From Cyclaneusma minus (taxonomy: Eukaryota > Ascomycota > Leotiomycetes > Marthamycetales > Marthamycetaceae): a stretch of 64,000 nt of DNA. The notes beneath the pieces were generated by a model. The model was not told the DNA's origin. It searched no databases and worked only from the letters and a program-made list of their open reading frames with translations. Shown piece by piece: positions 24,391 to 38,400 of this stretch (position 1 is its first letter; every line of letters begins with the position of its first letter). A program made the translations under genes and the position numbers. Location of the stretch: positions 503,870 to 567,869 of the forward strand of contig JAKZHN010000010.1 in the NCBI GenBank assembly GCA_037179335.1, in the 5' to 3' direction.

Positions 24391-27300
24391 ATAATGCTTT
24401 TTTAAAAGCCAATTATTCTAATTTAAAAAAATCGGCCGCTATTAAAATATTTTTATTTCTTTTGGCCCACCGCTATATAAACCCTAAAAGTCCAAATTTG
24501 TTTTTAATACCATTCCCAAATATACCTTTTTATGCCTTTAAAGCTGTTTTTAACGCACCAGTTTAAAGCCTAATAAATCTATTTAATTTTATACTCCAAA
24601 CCAATTCCATTTGTTTTAATATTAAAAATATTATTAAATTTCCAGCGTTGTTTTAATTTTTAAGTTTTATTATCCTTTTTTAGCATTCGTTTTTTAATAC
24701 TTTTACTCTTTATTTTATTAATTTTTTTCTGGTTTAAAAAGCCCTTAGTCTTTGGCTTCCGCCATAATAAACTATTATAAAATACCAAATAAATCTTTAT
24801 AATAGCTAAAAAAAATAATTTGGCAAGCCCGGCTATAAATTGTTTTAACGAATTATAGTCCAGCCCATTTTTTCTTTATAAAATAATTGGTTTTTATATT
24901 TTTAATATCAATATATATCAATTGGCCTTATTTAAATTTTAAAACTTTATTGCAGCTATTATTAGCATTATTTTTATATCGCTTTGCTATTTGCTAGGCA
25001 AAACCTTTTAGCTGGATTAAAATATATTTTATATAATCGGCAATTGTATTCGCCCTAAAAACTTGATATTTTTAAATTTGTAAAAAATTAAAAAAACAAA
25101 AAATAAAAAACTTAATGCCTATTTGCAAATAATAGCTATAATTTGCAAAAAGCAATATTACACTCATTGTTTTTGAAATTTAATTATTTAAAGCAAACTC
25201 GGCTAGTAAAAGCCAATTTATTTAATTATTTTAACTAAATATTATAAAAACGCAAAAATACTATTCCAAATAAATATTTAATTTTTTAATTTAACTATTA
25301 ATTTTTAAAAAAATGTTTTAGTTTAATTCCTAGTTTCTCAAATAAATAAATTTAAAATTAAAATATAAATTAAATTCCCCTATTAAATACAATATTATCC
25401 GGTATTTTATCAAAACAATAAATCCAATTAATAAAAGCGCTGGCAAATTTATTTGCACTTAAGCCTATTATTGAAATAAAATAGCTTATTTTAATAAGCC
25501 GGCAAATAATTACTATAATATACTAGTATTGTTAACTATTTTATTTACAAACCAGAAAAAAAAAGTATAGGTTATAAAATATTAAACCACGTATAAAATA
25601 AAATAGACAAAAATTGCAAAAAGCCCGAAAATACTAAATGGAAAGCTTTGATTTAATTGCAAAATTTATAAGCTTTTATATATTCACCTATTTTTCTAAA
25701 TATATTTGGCCATTAATAATACTAAATAATATTGGCTATAATTTTAGCTTTTGTTAAATAGCCAGCAAATGCTAAAAAATATATATAATAAATAATTTGA
25801 ATTTTTAGCTTTTTTATATTTGGCGGAATAAAAGTTTTATTGCAATAACAAATCCGGCCTTCTTTAAGTTCAAACTCTATTATTTAAAAATGCATTATTT
25901 TTTAAAGCTTTTTTGGCCATTTATAATAATTTTTATTTTGCAAATAACCCAGGGCTTTTTCAACAATTGCAAATACCGCGTACGCTTTATTAATTAATTT
26001 ATTAATATTTTTGCTAATATTTAATATTATTATAAAAGCTAAATTTAGCTATATTAAATTGAACTATAAATTCTTCTTTATTATATTGGCCAATATATTT
26101 GTATTAAATAACACTTGCAAAAACAGTATTTTTATTCAATTAACCAATTTTTTATTTAATATACCAGCCGATTAATTTTCCTATTTCCGGCTTAATGCAT
26201 TTGGCTTAATTATTTTAATGTCCGGGCAATAAATAATATAAAGATTAAATCCAAATAAAAATTTGAATTATTTTATTGATTATTAATTTAAAAACATTAA
26301 TTATAGTAGAAATTTGCTAATTTTTATAATTAATTAAAATTTTAAATTTAGCATTTTTTTAAAGCTTTGATTGCTGTTTTCTTTAGGCATTTAATTATAG
26401 CTAATAGCCTTTTATTACAAGTTTTATAATTGCATTTAACTAAAATATATTTTAATAAAAAATAAGCAATTGGTTATAAAAGGCTATCATTATTATATTA
26501 GAGAAATACGCCCCCAAATGCCCAATTTAAGATATTAGTTTTTATAATAGTTTTTTAATTATAATTAAAATATACTAGCCTTAATGCCTTTATAAATACT
26601 TGCTACAGCTTTTAAAATTATATATAAACCCAAATACTTAATTTTAATTATTTTAAATGTGGATTTTTAAATATTAATTTGCAAATTTATATTTTTTAAC
26701 CAACAAATAATTTTTTAAATATGCTTTTAATACTTTTTAATATTATTTGAATAAATACAAATATTATTAAAATAAATAATATATATTTGATCAAAAAAAT
26801 CAAATAAAATATTAGTAATAAAATATTGGAAAAATACAAATTTATTATATAGGCTAAAAAGCATAATAAGAAATTTAAATAATCCAAAGCGAATAATAAA
26901 TACTATTTTTTATTTATTTCCTTTTATTATTTAAAAATAATTAAAACTGCTATTATATTTAATTTAATATAAGTTTTCATTTGGTATATAATAGTAAAAA
27001 CTTTACGAATTAATAAAAGCAAATAACGATTTTTAATAATAATATTATTTAAATTCCAATAATTTTAATATATTTTTATTTTGCTATTAAATTTAATAGC
27101 CAATATAAATAATACAATATATTTAGCTTTTAATTTACAAATAAAGCTTTTAGCTAAATGCTTATTTAGCTATTTGCATATATAAGCTAGCTTTTTTTTA
27201 AAAAAAAACAACTTTTTTAATATAGCGATTTCTTGCCAAGCATTAGCTCGATTTTATAATTTTATAAATGTTTTAATAGCAATCTATTTGTTTTTTATAG

Positions 27301-28526
27301 CAAAACACCGTTTTATAAATTATATAGCCAAATTTATAAAATAATTTTAATCTCGGCTATTATCAATTCTAATTTGCTTTTTATAAATTTAATTATATTA
27401 TTCTTTAATATTTTATTAAATATAAATAATTATTTGCTATAATAAAATAAAATCCTAAAATTCATTTGCAAATATTATTCAAAATTTAATAATATTTGCG
27501 CGGCCTATTAAATTTTTTTAAAACTAATTATTTAACAGCAATTCTTTTTTTTTGCAATATTATTTAGTCTTTTAATTTTTTAAAAATGCAATTAAATTTA
27601 TTCCAAATAATATATATTATTTAAATATTCAACTGCTAAATAAATATAAGAAAAGTCAAAACTAAGCTTATCCTAATATTATTTATATTTAAAAAAGCAA
27701 TTTAAAATTTTATTATTGCAATAAGAAAAAAGCATTAAATAATAATAATAATTTCTTATTTATTCTATATATAATAATACAAAATTTAAAAACGATTTTT
27801 GCAATTAATAAATAATTTAATTTGCTATTAAAAATTATTTAAATATAGGTTTCTTTTTAATAATTAATTGCTTTTATAATATAATAATGTATATTTAAAA
27901 TATATATTATATTAATATATAAATTTAGCGCATTTTTTTAAAAAAAAATTAAATAGCAGCTGCAGAATTGGCGTATTTTTTATATTTAAAATAAATAAAA
28001 GTTTATAATTAGAACGCGTAATAAACATTAGCGCTTTTTTAATGATAAAAATAAATTAAAATTAAAATTTAAAAAACATGCCAAAAATTAACGTTTTTCT
28101 AATGGCAAAAATAAATCAAAATCTAAAATTAAATAGCGGGCAAAAAAAAGCGATTGATGTTGGCCTGGACCAATTGCTATAAAAACAGCATTTTCTAATA
28201 TAATTCTTAATGCGTTATTAAAAAATACTATTGCGCCAGCTAATATTTAAATTATAATTATATAGCTATAACCAGCTAATAATAATTAAAATATTTAGCA
28301 AAAGTTTAATAATATAAAATTTTTATTTTTTAACATAATTGCCTATAAATATTAATATAATTATTATATAAATTATTTTTAATTAAAATTTCCTATTTAT
28401 ATAATATAAAAATTAAAAATATCAAAATTATTAAATAAAAAATTAATATTGCAAAATAAAATTTATATTAATAAAGTTTATATTAATATAGTTATTATTA
28501 ATTAACTTGTTTATAAGAAAATTCAA

Positions 28527-28532
<6 letters not shown>

Positions 28533-28557
<25 letters not shown>
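28533..28557. repeat. A25 homopolymer
   Basis: A25 run. It could be the poly-A end of a LINE or a slippage product; no LINE frame is recognisable beside it. Confidence 0.9.
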
Positions 28558-30424
28558 TTGCTATTAAAAAAGCAAAATTTCAATTTCAAATTATTATATA
28601 TATTTTGCTATTAAAATAATTATTTAAAATTACCAGTTTTTAATAAGGCTATTTTAAAAAAGCTATTTAATATTTTTTAATTTAATTGCCTTTAATTGCA
28701 ATTTAAGCTAAAAATTAATTATTTTCCTATTGTTAAAATTGCTAAATAATTTTAATGTATAAGCCGAATATTAAAGCGGCTGCTTTTTAAAAAGGTATAT
28801 GATATTTAGTAATTATTTAATAATTATTTTAAAATAAAATACTTAAATTATAATAATTCTAAATATTTATTAAATAGCTATTTGCATCATTATTAATTAT
28901 AAATACCCTATTGCTATAAAAATACTAAATTTGGCTATTATTGCCAAAATTATTGCAATTGCCTTTAAAATTGCCGCAAAAAACATCCATTTTCCCATTA
29001 TTTTTAATAAATTATTGCTAAACTTACTGGAAAATAAAACTGCATAAAAATAGTGGAAATTTAAATTTGGTAAAATAAATTTAGATAATATAATTATATT
29101 TTCTATAATAATAATATAAGCTATTTTTATAATAATAACTTTTAATCTAAGTTTTTAATATATTGCAAAGCATATTATAAATAAAATCGGGCAAAATATT
29201 AAAATTTATAAAATCTCCGCTGTTTTTATAATTATTTAAAAATTATTACAATTGAAACGGCTAGTATAATTAGCCATTATTATTATCGCTATTATTGGAT
29301 TTTAAAGCATTATATTTTCAAACGCGATTTTTAAAAGTTCGATTTTTTTAAATACATTTTTTATTATATATATATTTAAAAATAATAATATGTAGATTTT
29401 ATTAATTATTAAAATCCGCTTTATTCGAAATTTTAAATTAATAATAAATTTTATTTGCAAAAGTATTAATTATCTTTTTCCAAAAAAAAAACTTCTGCTT
29501 TTTAATTAAATTAGTCTAATAAATCTTATTTTAAAATTCAGTAAAACAAAATAGCTAATTACCTCCTATTTCTTTTTTGCTTAGCCTTTTTTACAAAATT
29601 TAAAATAATATAATTAATAGAAAAAGCTTTTAATATTTTATTCTCGTTAGCCAATTTCTATTTTTTTGAATTTTTAAAAGTTTAAATAATATTTAAAAAA
29701 ATCGCTTAATATTAGGCCAAGCATTTGGTTTTAATTAAGACTGCTAAATATTAAATACATTTAAATAAAATATCAAACACATTGCTATTAATTTTTAAAA
29801 TACGCATAATTTTTTTTTTTCAAATTAAAATAATTTTTTTAATATTTGACCGCTTTAATACTATTGCTAATAAATACTAGCAAATTAATTTCAATTTATT
29901 TAATAGCTTTAGCGCAAAGCTCCGAAGCAATAAAATGCTAAATAATAGCTTTTTAATTATTTAAATTGCGCTATAAATCTGCAGTAAAATTGAATTGCTA
30001 AATAATAATATTATTAATTATATATATAAAAACTGCAATTTTAAAGATTATTTTATTTTATTAAACAAAACTCTATTAAAGCTTGCTTATTAATTTAAAG
30101 CAATTATATTGCATTAAATAATAGCAAATAGCTTTAGCTATTGCAAAAAAAATCAATTTGCAAAAGACTGGCTATATTCTTAATCCAAATAGCTAATTCA
30201 TTTGCAAAAAAGCCGCTGCGCTTATTATTTAAATTTTTTTAAATTGGGTTTAAAATATTTTGATTGGAAAAACCTTGGATAATTGTAATAAAGTCATTAA
30301 AGCTATAAAATTAATTATAAATATAATAAATTATTACGGCGTAAAATAAAGATTAAATAATAACAATATTATTATGCAAATATCTAAAGATATTTTTAAA
30401 ACTCTTTATTTACAATATTTATAA

Positions 30425-30515
30425 GCTTGGCGCCTAGGGTATATAGGGATTAAAGGACGCGTGCCTATAAGCCCGTAGGGTTTATACCGTGATAATTATT
30501 CAATTCTTTATTCGA
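30425..30515. repeat. GC-rich island, LTR-like fragment (type D)
   Basis: Contains ggcgcctaggg, ggacgcgtgcc and gcccgtagggtttataccg. Similar in order to the island at 5785-5825 but more mutated. It interrupts the minus-strand copia relic D: the RT expected about 700-900 bp downstream of the integrase at 31112-31357 is not found because this island lies there. Confidence 0.4.
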
Positions 30516-31111
30516 TAGCTTTAAAAATAAAAATCATTTTCGTTTCTTTAGGGGATTTTTAATAGCTTTAGCGGCCGCAGGCTTTTTATTAATTAATTCC
30601 TTAAATTGTTTTTTTAAACTATATTATAATATTAGGCTATAATTGTATTATATTAATGGGCTATATTGGACTATTGAAAAGGGATTGCGCTATAGCGTTT
30701 AAAAATAGTTTATTGGTATTTTTATTTTCAAATTGTAGTTTTTAAAATTAAAAACGTTAATTTATTAAAATAGATGGATTAGAATCGTCCAAGTTATTAT
30801 TTTAATTTAATTTTTAATTATATTTAATTTTATTTTCCAACACTAAATTATATAATAAATTCATATTGTTTAAAGAAAATAGCTTAATAATAATAATTTT
30901 AAAATTTCTTAATTTATTAAATATTTCCAAAATATAAATCTTATTATTAATAGCCGAAAAACAATAAAAGCCTTTTTTTTCACGCCAAATCCTTATTATT
31001 AATGCTAGCGGAAGCTTAATAATAAAAACAATATCTAAAGTATTGCAGATTTAAAAAATATTAATAATTATATATTTTGCATATATTTTGCAAATTATTT
31101 TTATAGCGTTT

Positions 31112-31360
31112 TTAATAATTTCTCTTTTTTCTATTATAAAAAGAATAACGCAAAATTATTAGAAAGTTAAAATAAGTTTTAAAAACCAATAGAATTAATA
31201 TAAATTTATTAAATTTTGCAATATTATTAATAGCTTTAATAGCTATTTGCAAAATCGCTTTAAAAGAATTGTTGGGCAAATTAAGCTTTAAAACGTTATA
31301 GGCTTTAAAAGAAAACATAATAGCATTCGATTTTTTCAACGCTTCAATATACTCCAATAA
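31112..31360 (-). pseudogene. Copia integrase C-terminal relic (element D)
   Basis: An 81-codon stop-free minus-strand frame. It keeps the segment that ends the integrase and leads to RT in filamentous-fungal Ty1/copia polyproteins: LPNNSFKAILQ, then AIKAINNIAKFN and LILLVFKTY, counterparts of the family's 'Q.AIKA(V/I)NDTAGP.GL.PTLLVFG.YP' block. P-to-F/L, D-to-N and G-to-K changes fit C-to-T/G-to-A. Element B carries the same block at 34535-34720. D is cut at 31954/44930 by the insertion of B. Confidence 0.75.
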
Positions 31361-31954
31361 AAACTTCCTTAAATTTCCTGCCTATAAATTTTGCATATTA
31401 TTTAAATTCCTTGTTAGCAAACTCCTTATCGGCATTATAAATAATTTAATTAAAAAAGCCCTGATAAACGTTAATTCAGCAAAAACAAATAGCTTTCCAA
31501 ATATTAAAAATAAAAGTACTTTTAATACATTTTGCAATTGAAAATTTAATAATGGTATTAATAATATAAATTATCCGGCATTTATTAATATAATAAAGAT
31601 TCATATAGATTCTTGCATTAAATTTATAATTATTATAAATACAAAATTTAAAACGTTGCAAAACCAGATTATTTAATTAATATCGAATACAATATTTTTA
31701 AATATTTTTAAAAATCTAGCAATTAAAAACTTTATCGGCTTATTTAAAAAATAGAGACAATTTCCCAATAGATATATAGCCAGTTTTTTAATAAATTTGG
31801 CATAGCTAAAGCTTAATAAAGTATATATTTTAAAATTTCGAATAAAATAAAATTAATATTAAAAAGCAGCATTTAAATAATATTAATACTTACAATATTT
31901 TCAAGATTGCTTTAGGCATTAATTATAAATTAAAAATGGTTTTATTTGCAAATA

Positions 31955-32182
31955 TATTGGGGAATAGGAATCGCTGTTTAAATCACCTAGGACACGTGCT
32001 ATTATAAATGGATATGCGTATATTTAATTAATAGTGATTAAAAAAAAGAAAACTCGTTGCCAATTCTTTTTAAAGCCATTTTCAACTTTTGGCGCTAGCT
32101 ATAGCGCTACGCCGGCAATATAGGCACGGGCTATTTTGGTTATTATTATAATTGCCTAAAGCAGCATTGCCTTGGTTTAACA
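31955..32182 (-). repeat. 3' LTR of B
   Basis: 228 bp, left LTR. It aligns with 44699-44924 over the full length. In the + orientation the right LTR keeps ggccaccctagctaccaccat where this copy has ggctattttggttattatta: every lost C is outside or at the edge of GpC, while gcgctagc, gccggc and ggcacggg survive in both. Confidence 0.88.
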
Positions 32183-33479
32183 CTGGACTTTGTTTATTTT
32201 TATAAAAAAAAATATCAATATTAATTAGCTGCTATATAAAGCTTTTATTTTTTCCTTTTATAATTCAGCTTTTTTTACCTTTATTTTTCCTTCCCTTTGC
32301 CTTTTTACCCACCCTTTCGCTCTAACCTTAATTTTATTAGTAAATATCAATATTTCCAGCGCTTTATTAAAATTGGCTTTTATTATAGCATTTAAAAAAA
32401 ATTATTATTATATTTTTATAGATTTTGTTTTATATAATTAGTATAAGTATAAAATATCTATTATTAGTTTGTCTTAATTATAATATTTAGCTTAATTAAA
32501 TACTTATATCATAAGAAAAAATCTATATAAATAATTATTAAAATTTTATTTAACCCTAACTGAGTGGTAATAAATTTCAAAATAATATTTACAGCTATAG
32601 CTATATTTATATTTAATACTATAGCTAAAATCTCATTAGCCAATATATTTTTAATTATTTTTTTATTTTTAATAAAATTTCAATATATTAATTTGCCTTT
32701 TATAATAAATACTTTCTTTTAAATATCTGCCGTTTTATTTGCTAATACTATAATATAGCCAATTTATAAATTTAAGTTTTTATTTCTAGAAAATAAATTA
32801 TTAATATAAATAAATAGCTTAGCTGTGTTCAAACCCAATATAATATATTTAAATCTTTTATTAATATTATTAAAAAAATTAAAAAAATTAATTTAAAATA
32901 GCTATATGCTATTTAATAAATTCTTGATATTAAGCAGCTGCAAACAAATTAAATAAGCTTTTTAATTAATATATTATCGCAATATAGCCAGCCCTAGCCT
33001 TTTCCCTAATATAGCTAATAATATTTGGACTATTGAAATCCATAAATTTGATTTTTAAATTTTATCCCTTTTAGCTAAAAGCCAAAATATTTCTTTTCTA
33101 AATAAAAATACAGCCGTTAAACATAACTAATATTTAAAATACAAATTTTATTTTAAACTTGGCTTTAAACTTGGCTTTATATAGCTTAATTTACTTTAAT
33201 TCAATTTTCTTTTAGCTAAAATTAAGATATTATTAGTTTAAAAACCAATTAATATAAAAAGCTTTAAATCTAATATTATCAAATATAAATTAAAAATTAA
33301 TATCTTTAAATAAAGCTTTTTAAAATAATATTTTAAATAAATAAAAAATCAATATAATCCGATTTTAACCAGGCCGTATAAAAATTTAATAATTACTATA
33401 ATTATGCCAGAAAATATTTGTTTCTAAATTTTTTAGGCAAATAGCAATAAACTGTTTTATATAGCTTATTATAAGAATA
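32183..33479. other. 3' part of element B, no domain recognised
   Basis: Between the RT relic and the 3' LTR of B. On the minus strand it should hold the rest of RT (including YVDD) and RNase H. The + strand near 32270-32340 is a pyrimidine-rich tract (purine-rich, Lys/Arg-like on the minus strand). Nothing could be aligned with confidence. Confidence 0.4.
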
Positions 33480-33830
33480 AAAATATTTTTAAATAATATT
33501 TTTTCAAAATACACAAATCTTTCTGCCAATAATATTAATAAATATTAAAATAGGGGCCAAAGTAAAAATAATGCATTAGCTGCTTTTTTAAATTATAAAA
33601 AATTAAATAAAAATCCTTTTTTTGCTTTTGTTATTAAATCCTATAATTACCAGCCTTAATTTCTTATATAAAATCAAAATGGCTATTCCTTTAATTTTAT
33701 ACACTATTTTAATTTAAAAAGTGCATTTTTTAATATTATTATCCTTTTAAATAAACTCAAATACACTTATATCCAGCAGTTTTTTAATTTTCTTTTGGTT
33801 TAGTTTTTTAAATAGTGCTTTAAAAGTTTA
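33480..33830 (-). pseudogene. Copia reverse transcriptase relic of element B
   Basis: Minus-strand frame with the start of the RT typical of fungal copia polyproteins: KKLLDISVFEFI (pattern LL..GVF..V), then IKIVYKIKG (SRFVDEIKG type), then KLRLVIIGFNNKSKKRI (KSRLVVQGFND..K type), a stop-broken counterpart of LTQSPTIQR.SQ, and FTLAPIL. Stops fall where Gln is expected. This fixes the superfamily and strand of B. The YVDD part lies further left and was not identified. Confidence 0.82.
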
Positions 33831-34534
33831 AATCTTGCTTTTTTTTCTAAATTTGAAAAATAGCTTTTTATTATTATTTTTCTTGCTAAAAAACATATTT
33901 ATAATAAACTCAAATTATAAATAATATTAAATAATAATCTATTTAGCATTCTCAATTAATTGTAATTTTATAAAACAAATTTATATATTATAATCAATAT
34001 CCACAGCTTTAAAAAAAACCCTTAAATATCCAATTATTTATTTGTCAGCCGTATATTTAATAGTCAGTTTTCTTTTAGAAATTTTTGATTTTTAAATATA
34101 AATACTGGCTTTTCTTAATTGTTTCTTTTAACTCCTAAAGCTAACTATTAAAATATTGTCTAAAAATTAATAATTCATCCTAAACTAATTTTGGGTCTAA
34201 TTCAAATTTAAACACTAAATCTCCAACTCTCTTATCTTTTTTAAAATCCCAATTTTCTAGCGCAAATCCGTTATTATTAGGATTTTCCAAATTTTTATTA
34301 TATAATTTTATTAAAATCCTTTTATATTCTATTAGCTTATTTAAAAACTCCAAAATAACAATCTTTTTTTAATTTCCAATACTGGATATAGTCTATTCTA
34401 TTTTTTATTTTCTCTATATATCCAAATTTTAAATTATAGCGCTATAGATAATATTTTTGAAATATTAAAACTATTCTTTATAAATAAAGCATTTAAAAGA
34501 ATCCATTAAGCATATAGCATTTCAATTTTAGCTA

Positions 34535-34720
34535 TGGCGTTTTTAATAATTTCTGCTTTTTTAATTATAAAAAAGAAAAATATAAAATTTTTAATTTTTT
34601 TTAAATATACTCCAAAAATAAAAAAAATAGAAATTAAATTATTAAAGCCAGCTATATTATTCACAACTTTAATAGCCAATTACAAAATACTTTTTCTATA
34701 TAGCCCTAAAAGCCTTATTT
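34535..34720 (-). pseudogene. Copia integrase C-terminal relic of element B
   Basis: Minus-strand frame, one stop. It shows AIKVVNNIAGFNNLISI, FIFGVYLKK and IIKKAEIIKNA, matching in order the fungal copia block (A.KA.NDTAGP.GLVPTLLVFG.YP.. then ..RA.AI..AM) with D-to-N, P-to-F and T-to-I changes. Homologous to the relic at 31112-31360, from which it differs by transitions and a few indels. The + strand ORF at 34534-34734 is its shadow. Confidence 0.82.
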
Positions 34721-35841
34721 TTATAATATTATAATTTTCTTTAACCATTGTATAAAATCCTTTATTTCTGCCAATTAAATAATAGGCTTTTATTAAAATT
34801 GACTTTGTTTTAATATTTAAGAAACTATTTTCTGCAATAAATATATTGCTAATAAATTTGATTTCGGCATTATAAACAATTCTATTTAATAAACCTTAAT
34901 AAATATTAATCCAGCACAAATAAATAGCTAGTCAAACTTTTTTAAATATTTTCTAAAAAAGAAATTCAGCTATTCAATATTTAATTGCTATATTTATTAT
35001 ATAAATCATTTATTTGCTATTCAATTAAAACAAATTTGCAATAATTTCAATACTAAAGCTAAATTTGTTTTTTTCAAATTAAATTTAAATTTATTAGGAG
35101 TTTTGCTGAATTTCTAGCATTAAAAGCAGTGTTTATTAATATGCTTAATAATAGCGGCATTAAATTTCTTATTGGCAGCCGTTAGAAGTTTTAAAATCTT
35201 TTTGGAATTAAATATTCCCATTTTTAATAATTTAATATAGCTCCAATAAAATAAAAAGCTAAATAATATTTTATTTTTAAATACAAAATTGGAAAATAAA
35301 TAAAAACTAAAAATAATCCTATTTTCTGATTACAGTTATTTGTTTTTGCCTTAAATTATATAATTTCTAATATTATTAAATATAGTTGAATATTCATTTA
35401 TATTTGCTAAATATATTTAAAAAGAATATTTATATTAAATAAAACTATCCCAGATAATATAAAAACTTTGGCTATTTCAAATATTTTATTAGCTAAAAAA
35501 TTTCCAAATCTAATTGCTAAAGTATTTTTAAATAATAAATAAAACTCCAAATCTAGTATAATAAATTTAAATGCCTCAAATTATACTATATCAGTATTTA
35601 AAACTCCTACTACTCCGTTATTTAAAAACATGCTTTAAAATATGCCAGAAATATATCATTTATTTAATAATAAAGAAATATATATAAAAATCAAATTCTG
35701 CTTATATTTAGAATTAAATAAAAGAATTCAGGTAAAAGTATAAACTACTATTTAATTAGCGAGCAATACTATTATCTTTTTGCTATTTAGTAATTTATAT
35801 TTAATTAAAATTATTATCATAATAGTTTTTTAGCATTTCTA
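34721..35841. other. Integrase-side internal sequence of B, unreadable
   Basis: Should encode the integrase core on the minus strand. It aligns loosely with 31330-31950 of relic D (for example cggcattataaacaatt / cggcattataaataatt). No HHCC or DDE residues could be placed. Confidence 0.4.
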
Positions 35842-36026
35842 TGAGAAATAAATGGATATAAAAGCATAAAATAAAGGTATAAGAAATATTATATTATGCT
35901 TAAAAAAACTAGAATAGCTGGAGAGTCCAAAATAAAAATATTTTTACTATGCAAACGCTAATTTCTTTTAACTTTAGCTATACGTAATAGCTATTTTATA
36001 ATAGCTACTATTATACACATTTTTTA
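35842..36026. repeat. Left LTR of C
   Basis: Aligned with 41168-41352. Shared landmarks: ataaaagca, tatattatgcttaaaaa, aatagctgga, actatgc, tagctatac/tacacgtgatagct. In nearly all mismatches this copy has A or T where the other has G or C (for example gctactattata against gctgccattgca). Confidence 0.75.
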
Positions 36027-36921
36027 ATACTTCCCTATAAAATTAACCAGCCTTTTATACCCTTATATAATAAATTCCAATATCCTTATAAATTTTTTAA
36101 ATTTAATTTAATAAAGCGGCTTTATTAATCCATTAGCTATTATTTTATCTATAAAAATATATTTAATTATAAAATTTCCCTTTTTTTTAAATTCCAAATA
36201 AAATAATATAGTACGTTTATATATTTAAAGCTTTTATAAATTTATAAATTTTTAATTATATAAAAAAAGCCTTAATTATTTCCAAATATCCGAATAAATT
36301 ATAAATTCTTTTTAATAAATTCAAAATATTTCAAACCCCTAAGAATCTGGCCAAGCTATTAGCCCTATTTGGCACAATTAAATAAAATAATATATTTAAA
36401 TTTAATAAAAGAAATGCAGCGCTATTTTTTATTTTTCTATAATATTGGCCTGCTATAAAATATAGCAATAATTATAAATACGCTTATTTAATTAATTCTA
36501 TTGCTAGTTCAATTAAACTTTAAATAGACCATTAATTTATAATATATTTCCTTAAAATTATAGTATATTTTATAAAACATTATTAAATTAATATAATATA
36601 ATAAATTTCTAAAAGCATAGCTATAATAAATTAATAAATAGCTTATATATTAAACCAGTGTTTCAATTGCAAAGGCAATATTTAAATAAATAAAAACTAT
36701 AGCAAATATAAAATTTCCAATAATTTTCTAATATTTTTTAATATTTATACGCTTATTATTAAAAGCAAAAAGTTTAAAGGCTTTATAATTGTTTATAGAA
36801 ATTACGTTTAATTAAAAATCAAAATTTGGCCATATTAAATTGTTTTAGCATTTGGCAAAAATATTATTTCTAATTAAAATAAAGAAATTTGGCCTTTCGG
36901 TTTTTTATTTATTTTTATATT

Positions 36922-37046
36922 AAAAAAATAAAAATAAAAATAAAAATAAAAATAATAAAAATAAAAATAAAAATAAAAATAAAAATAAAAATAAAAATAA
37001 AAATAAAAATAAAAATAAAAATAAAAATAAAAATAAAAATAAAAAT
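36922..37046. repeat. (aaaaat)n microsatellite inside C
   Basis: About 20 copies of a 6-bp aaaaat unit with one interruption near 36955. The open frames on both strands here (poly-Ile/Lys and poly-Phe/Ile) are products of this repeat, not genes. Confidence 0.95.
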
Positions 37047-38239
37047 GAGATTAAAAATGAAATTAAAATTAAAAAAAAAATTAAAATTAAAAAAAAATTG
37101 CTTTTTGCTGTAAACAACTATAATAACGTTATTAATATATATTAAAAAATAATATTGCATTTTAAATATTTATAAATACAAAAGTCCGCAAAATTCCAAA
37201 TAATGCCCTATTTTTTTCATTCTTTTTTTATAAGCAGATTCCAATTTTTAATTACCTATTTTAAATTGTACAATGTTTTAGACATTTAGAAAATATAATT
37301 TAGTACAATAATATTTTTTTTTAAAAAAATTCAAAAAAGATTTAAATATTATTTAAAATCTTTGCAAAAAACAATAAAAAGAAAGGCAAAAGAAACTCCA
37401 TATAAACAATTGGGGCAAAAATATTAATATAATTCTTATTAAATATTTAAATAAAAGTTTGGACTATTAGCCGAGCTTTAAACCATTTAATAATTCTGTT
37501 AATTTTAATTTTAATAATATATACCCATTTAATAAAAATCAAATTTACTCCCTTTAGCTTTTTAATATATTTTCATATTTTATTATATATTAAAAATTCT
37601 AATTTCTTAATTATAATAGATTTCCACTATTTATAATATGAATTTTTAAAATTAATGGCTTTTTTACAAAATTAAAGAGTTTTAATTTCGCAAATCTTTA
37701 TTACTAAAAAATATTTTTTAAAATTAAATTTATAAATTCCTTAATATTATTAATATTATCGCCAATATAAGCAATTATAGCTTAAATAATTTTATAAAAT
37801 TTTATATTATAGCCAATAGCTTTATTTTTTATTTTTTTTATTTAGCACTATTTCTTATAAACTATAATTTAGCCTTAAAAGCCGGAGTATTATTTATAAG
37901 AAAAGAAAAATTAAAACAAATTAAAACTTTAAAAAGATTCGGAATGGTACTATTATTATTAATTTTAATATAATCGCTTATTGGAATAAAAGCGGAAATC
38001 TCTACGCAAGAAATTAATGAAATCTTTTAAATAAACTGTTTTTTAAAATAATATTTTTAAAGTTTTAATAGGTTTTAATTGTTTTTTAAATTTTAAATTT
38101 AATTAATTTAAATTATTTAAATTATTGGCAAAATCAATACAAAATAAAGCTATAAACCCATTTAATATTGTAAAAATTAGCACGTCCAATATTATAAAAG
38201 TCAATATAAATATTAGCACGTTTTAAATTGCAGCCAATA

Positions 38240-38400
38240 TACTATACTATAGCATTTTCAATATATTATATTGCGGTATTTTTAATGCATTAAAACTTGG
38301 CCTATTTAATAAATTAAATTGCAGTTTTTCCAATGTATTGAAAATTAGTTTATTTAATAAATTAAATTGCAATAAATTATTCAATATATATTATAGCCAA
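38240..38400. repeat. Short tandem repeat inside C
   Basis: Two copies of an approximately 51-bp unit containing cctatttaataaattaaatt / agtttatttaataaattaaa, preceded by a more distant third. Overlaps the + ORF 38338-38535, which is therefore suspect. Confidence 0.55.

Larger units (their letters stand above)
24250..30415. other. AT-rich decayed repeat DNA, C-rich + strand
   Basis: No intact gene. A GC-rich patch (24325-24355: ctggcgccagcggtgcctcg) lies just right of A1. A plus frame from about 24385 to 24555 is open for 57 codons with a mixed composition (AHRYINPKSPNLF, IPFPNIPFYAFKAVFNAPV) and may be a protein relic; I do not recognise it. An A25 tract lies at 28533-28557. C exceeds G on the + strand, as in A1. 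Confidence 0.5.

Noticed and set aside
31112..31357. Small intact host gene (81 codons, minus)
   Set aside because: The sequence matches the integrase C-terminal block of fungal copia and its homologue in B; it is an open fragment of a dead polyprotein.
34534..34734. 66-codon plus ORF
   Set aside because: Antisense shadow of the copia integrase block on the minus strand.
36889..37160. Overlapping ORFs on both strands (poly Ile/Lys and poly Phe/Ile)
   Set aside because: They are translations of the (aaaaat)n microsatellite at 36922-37046.
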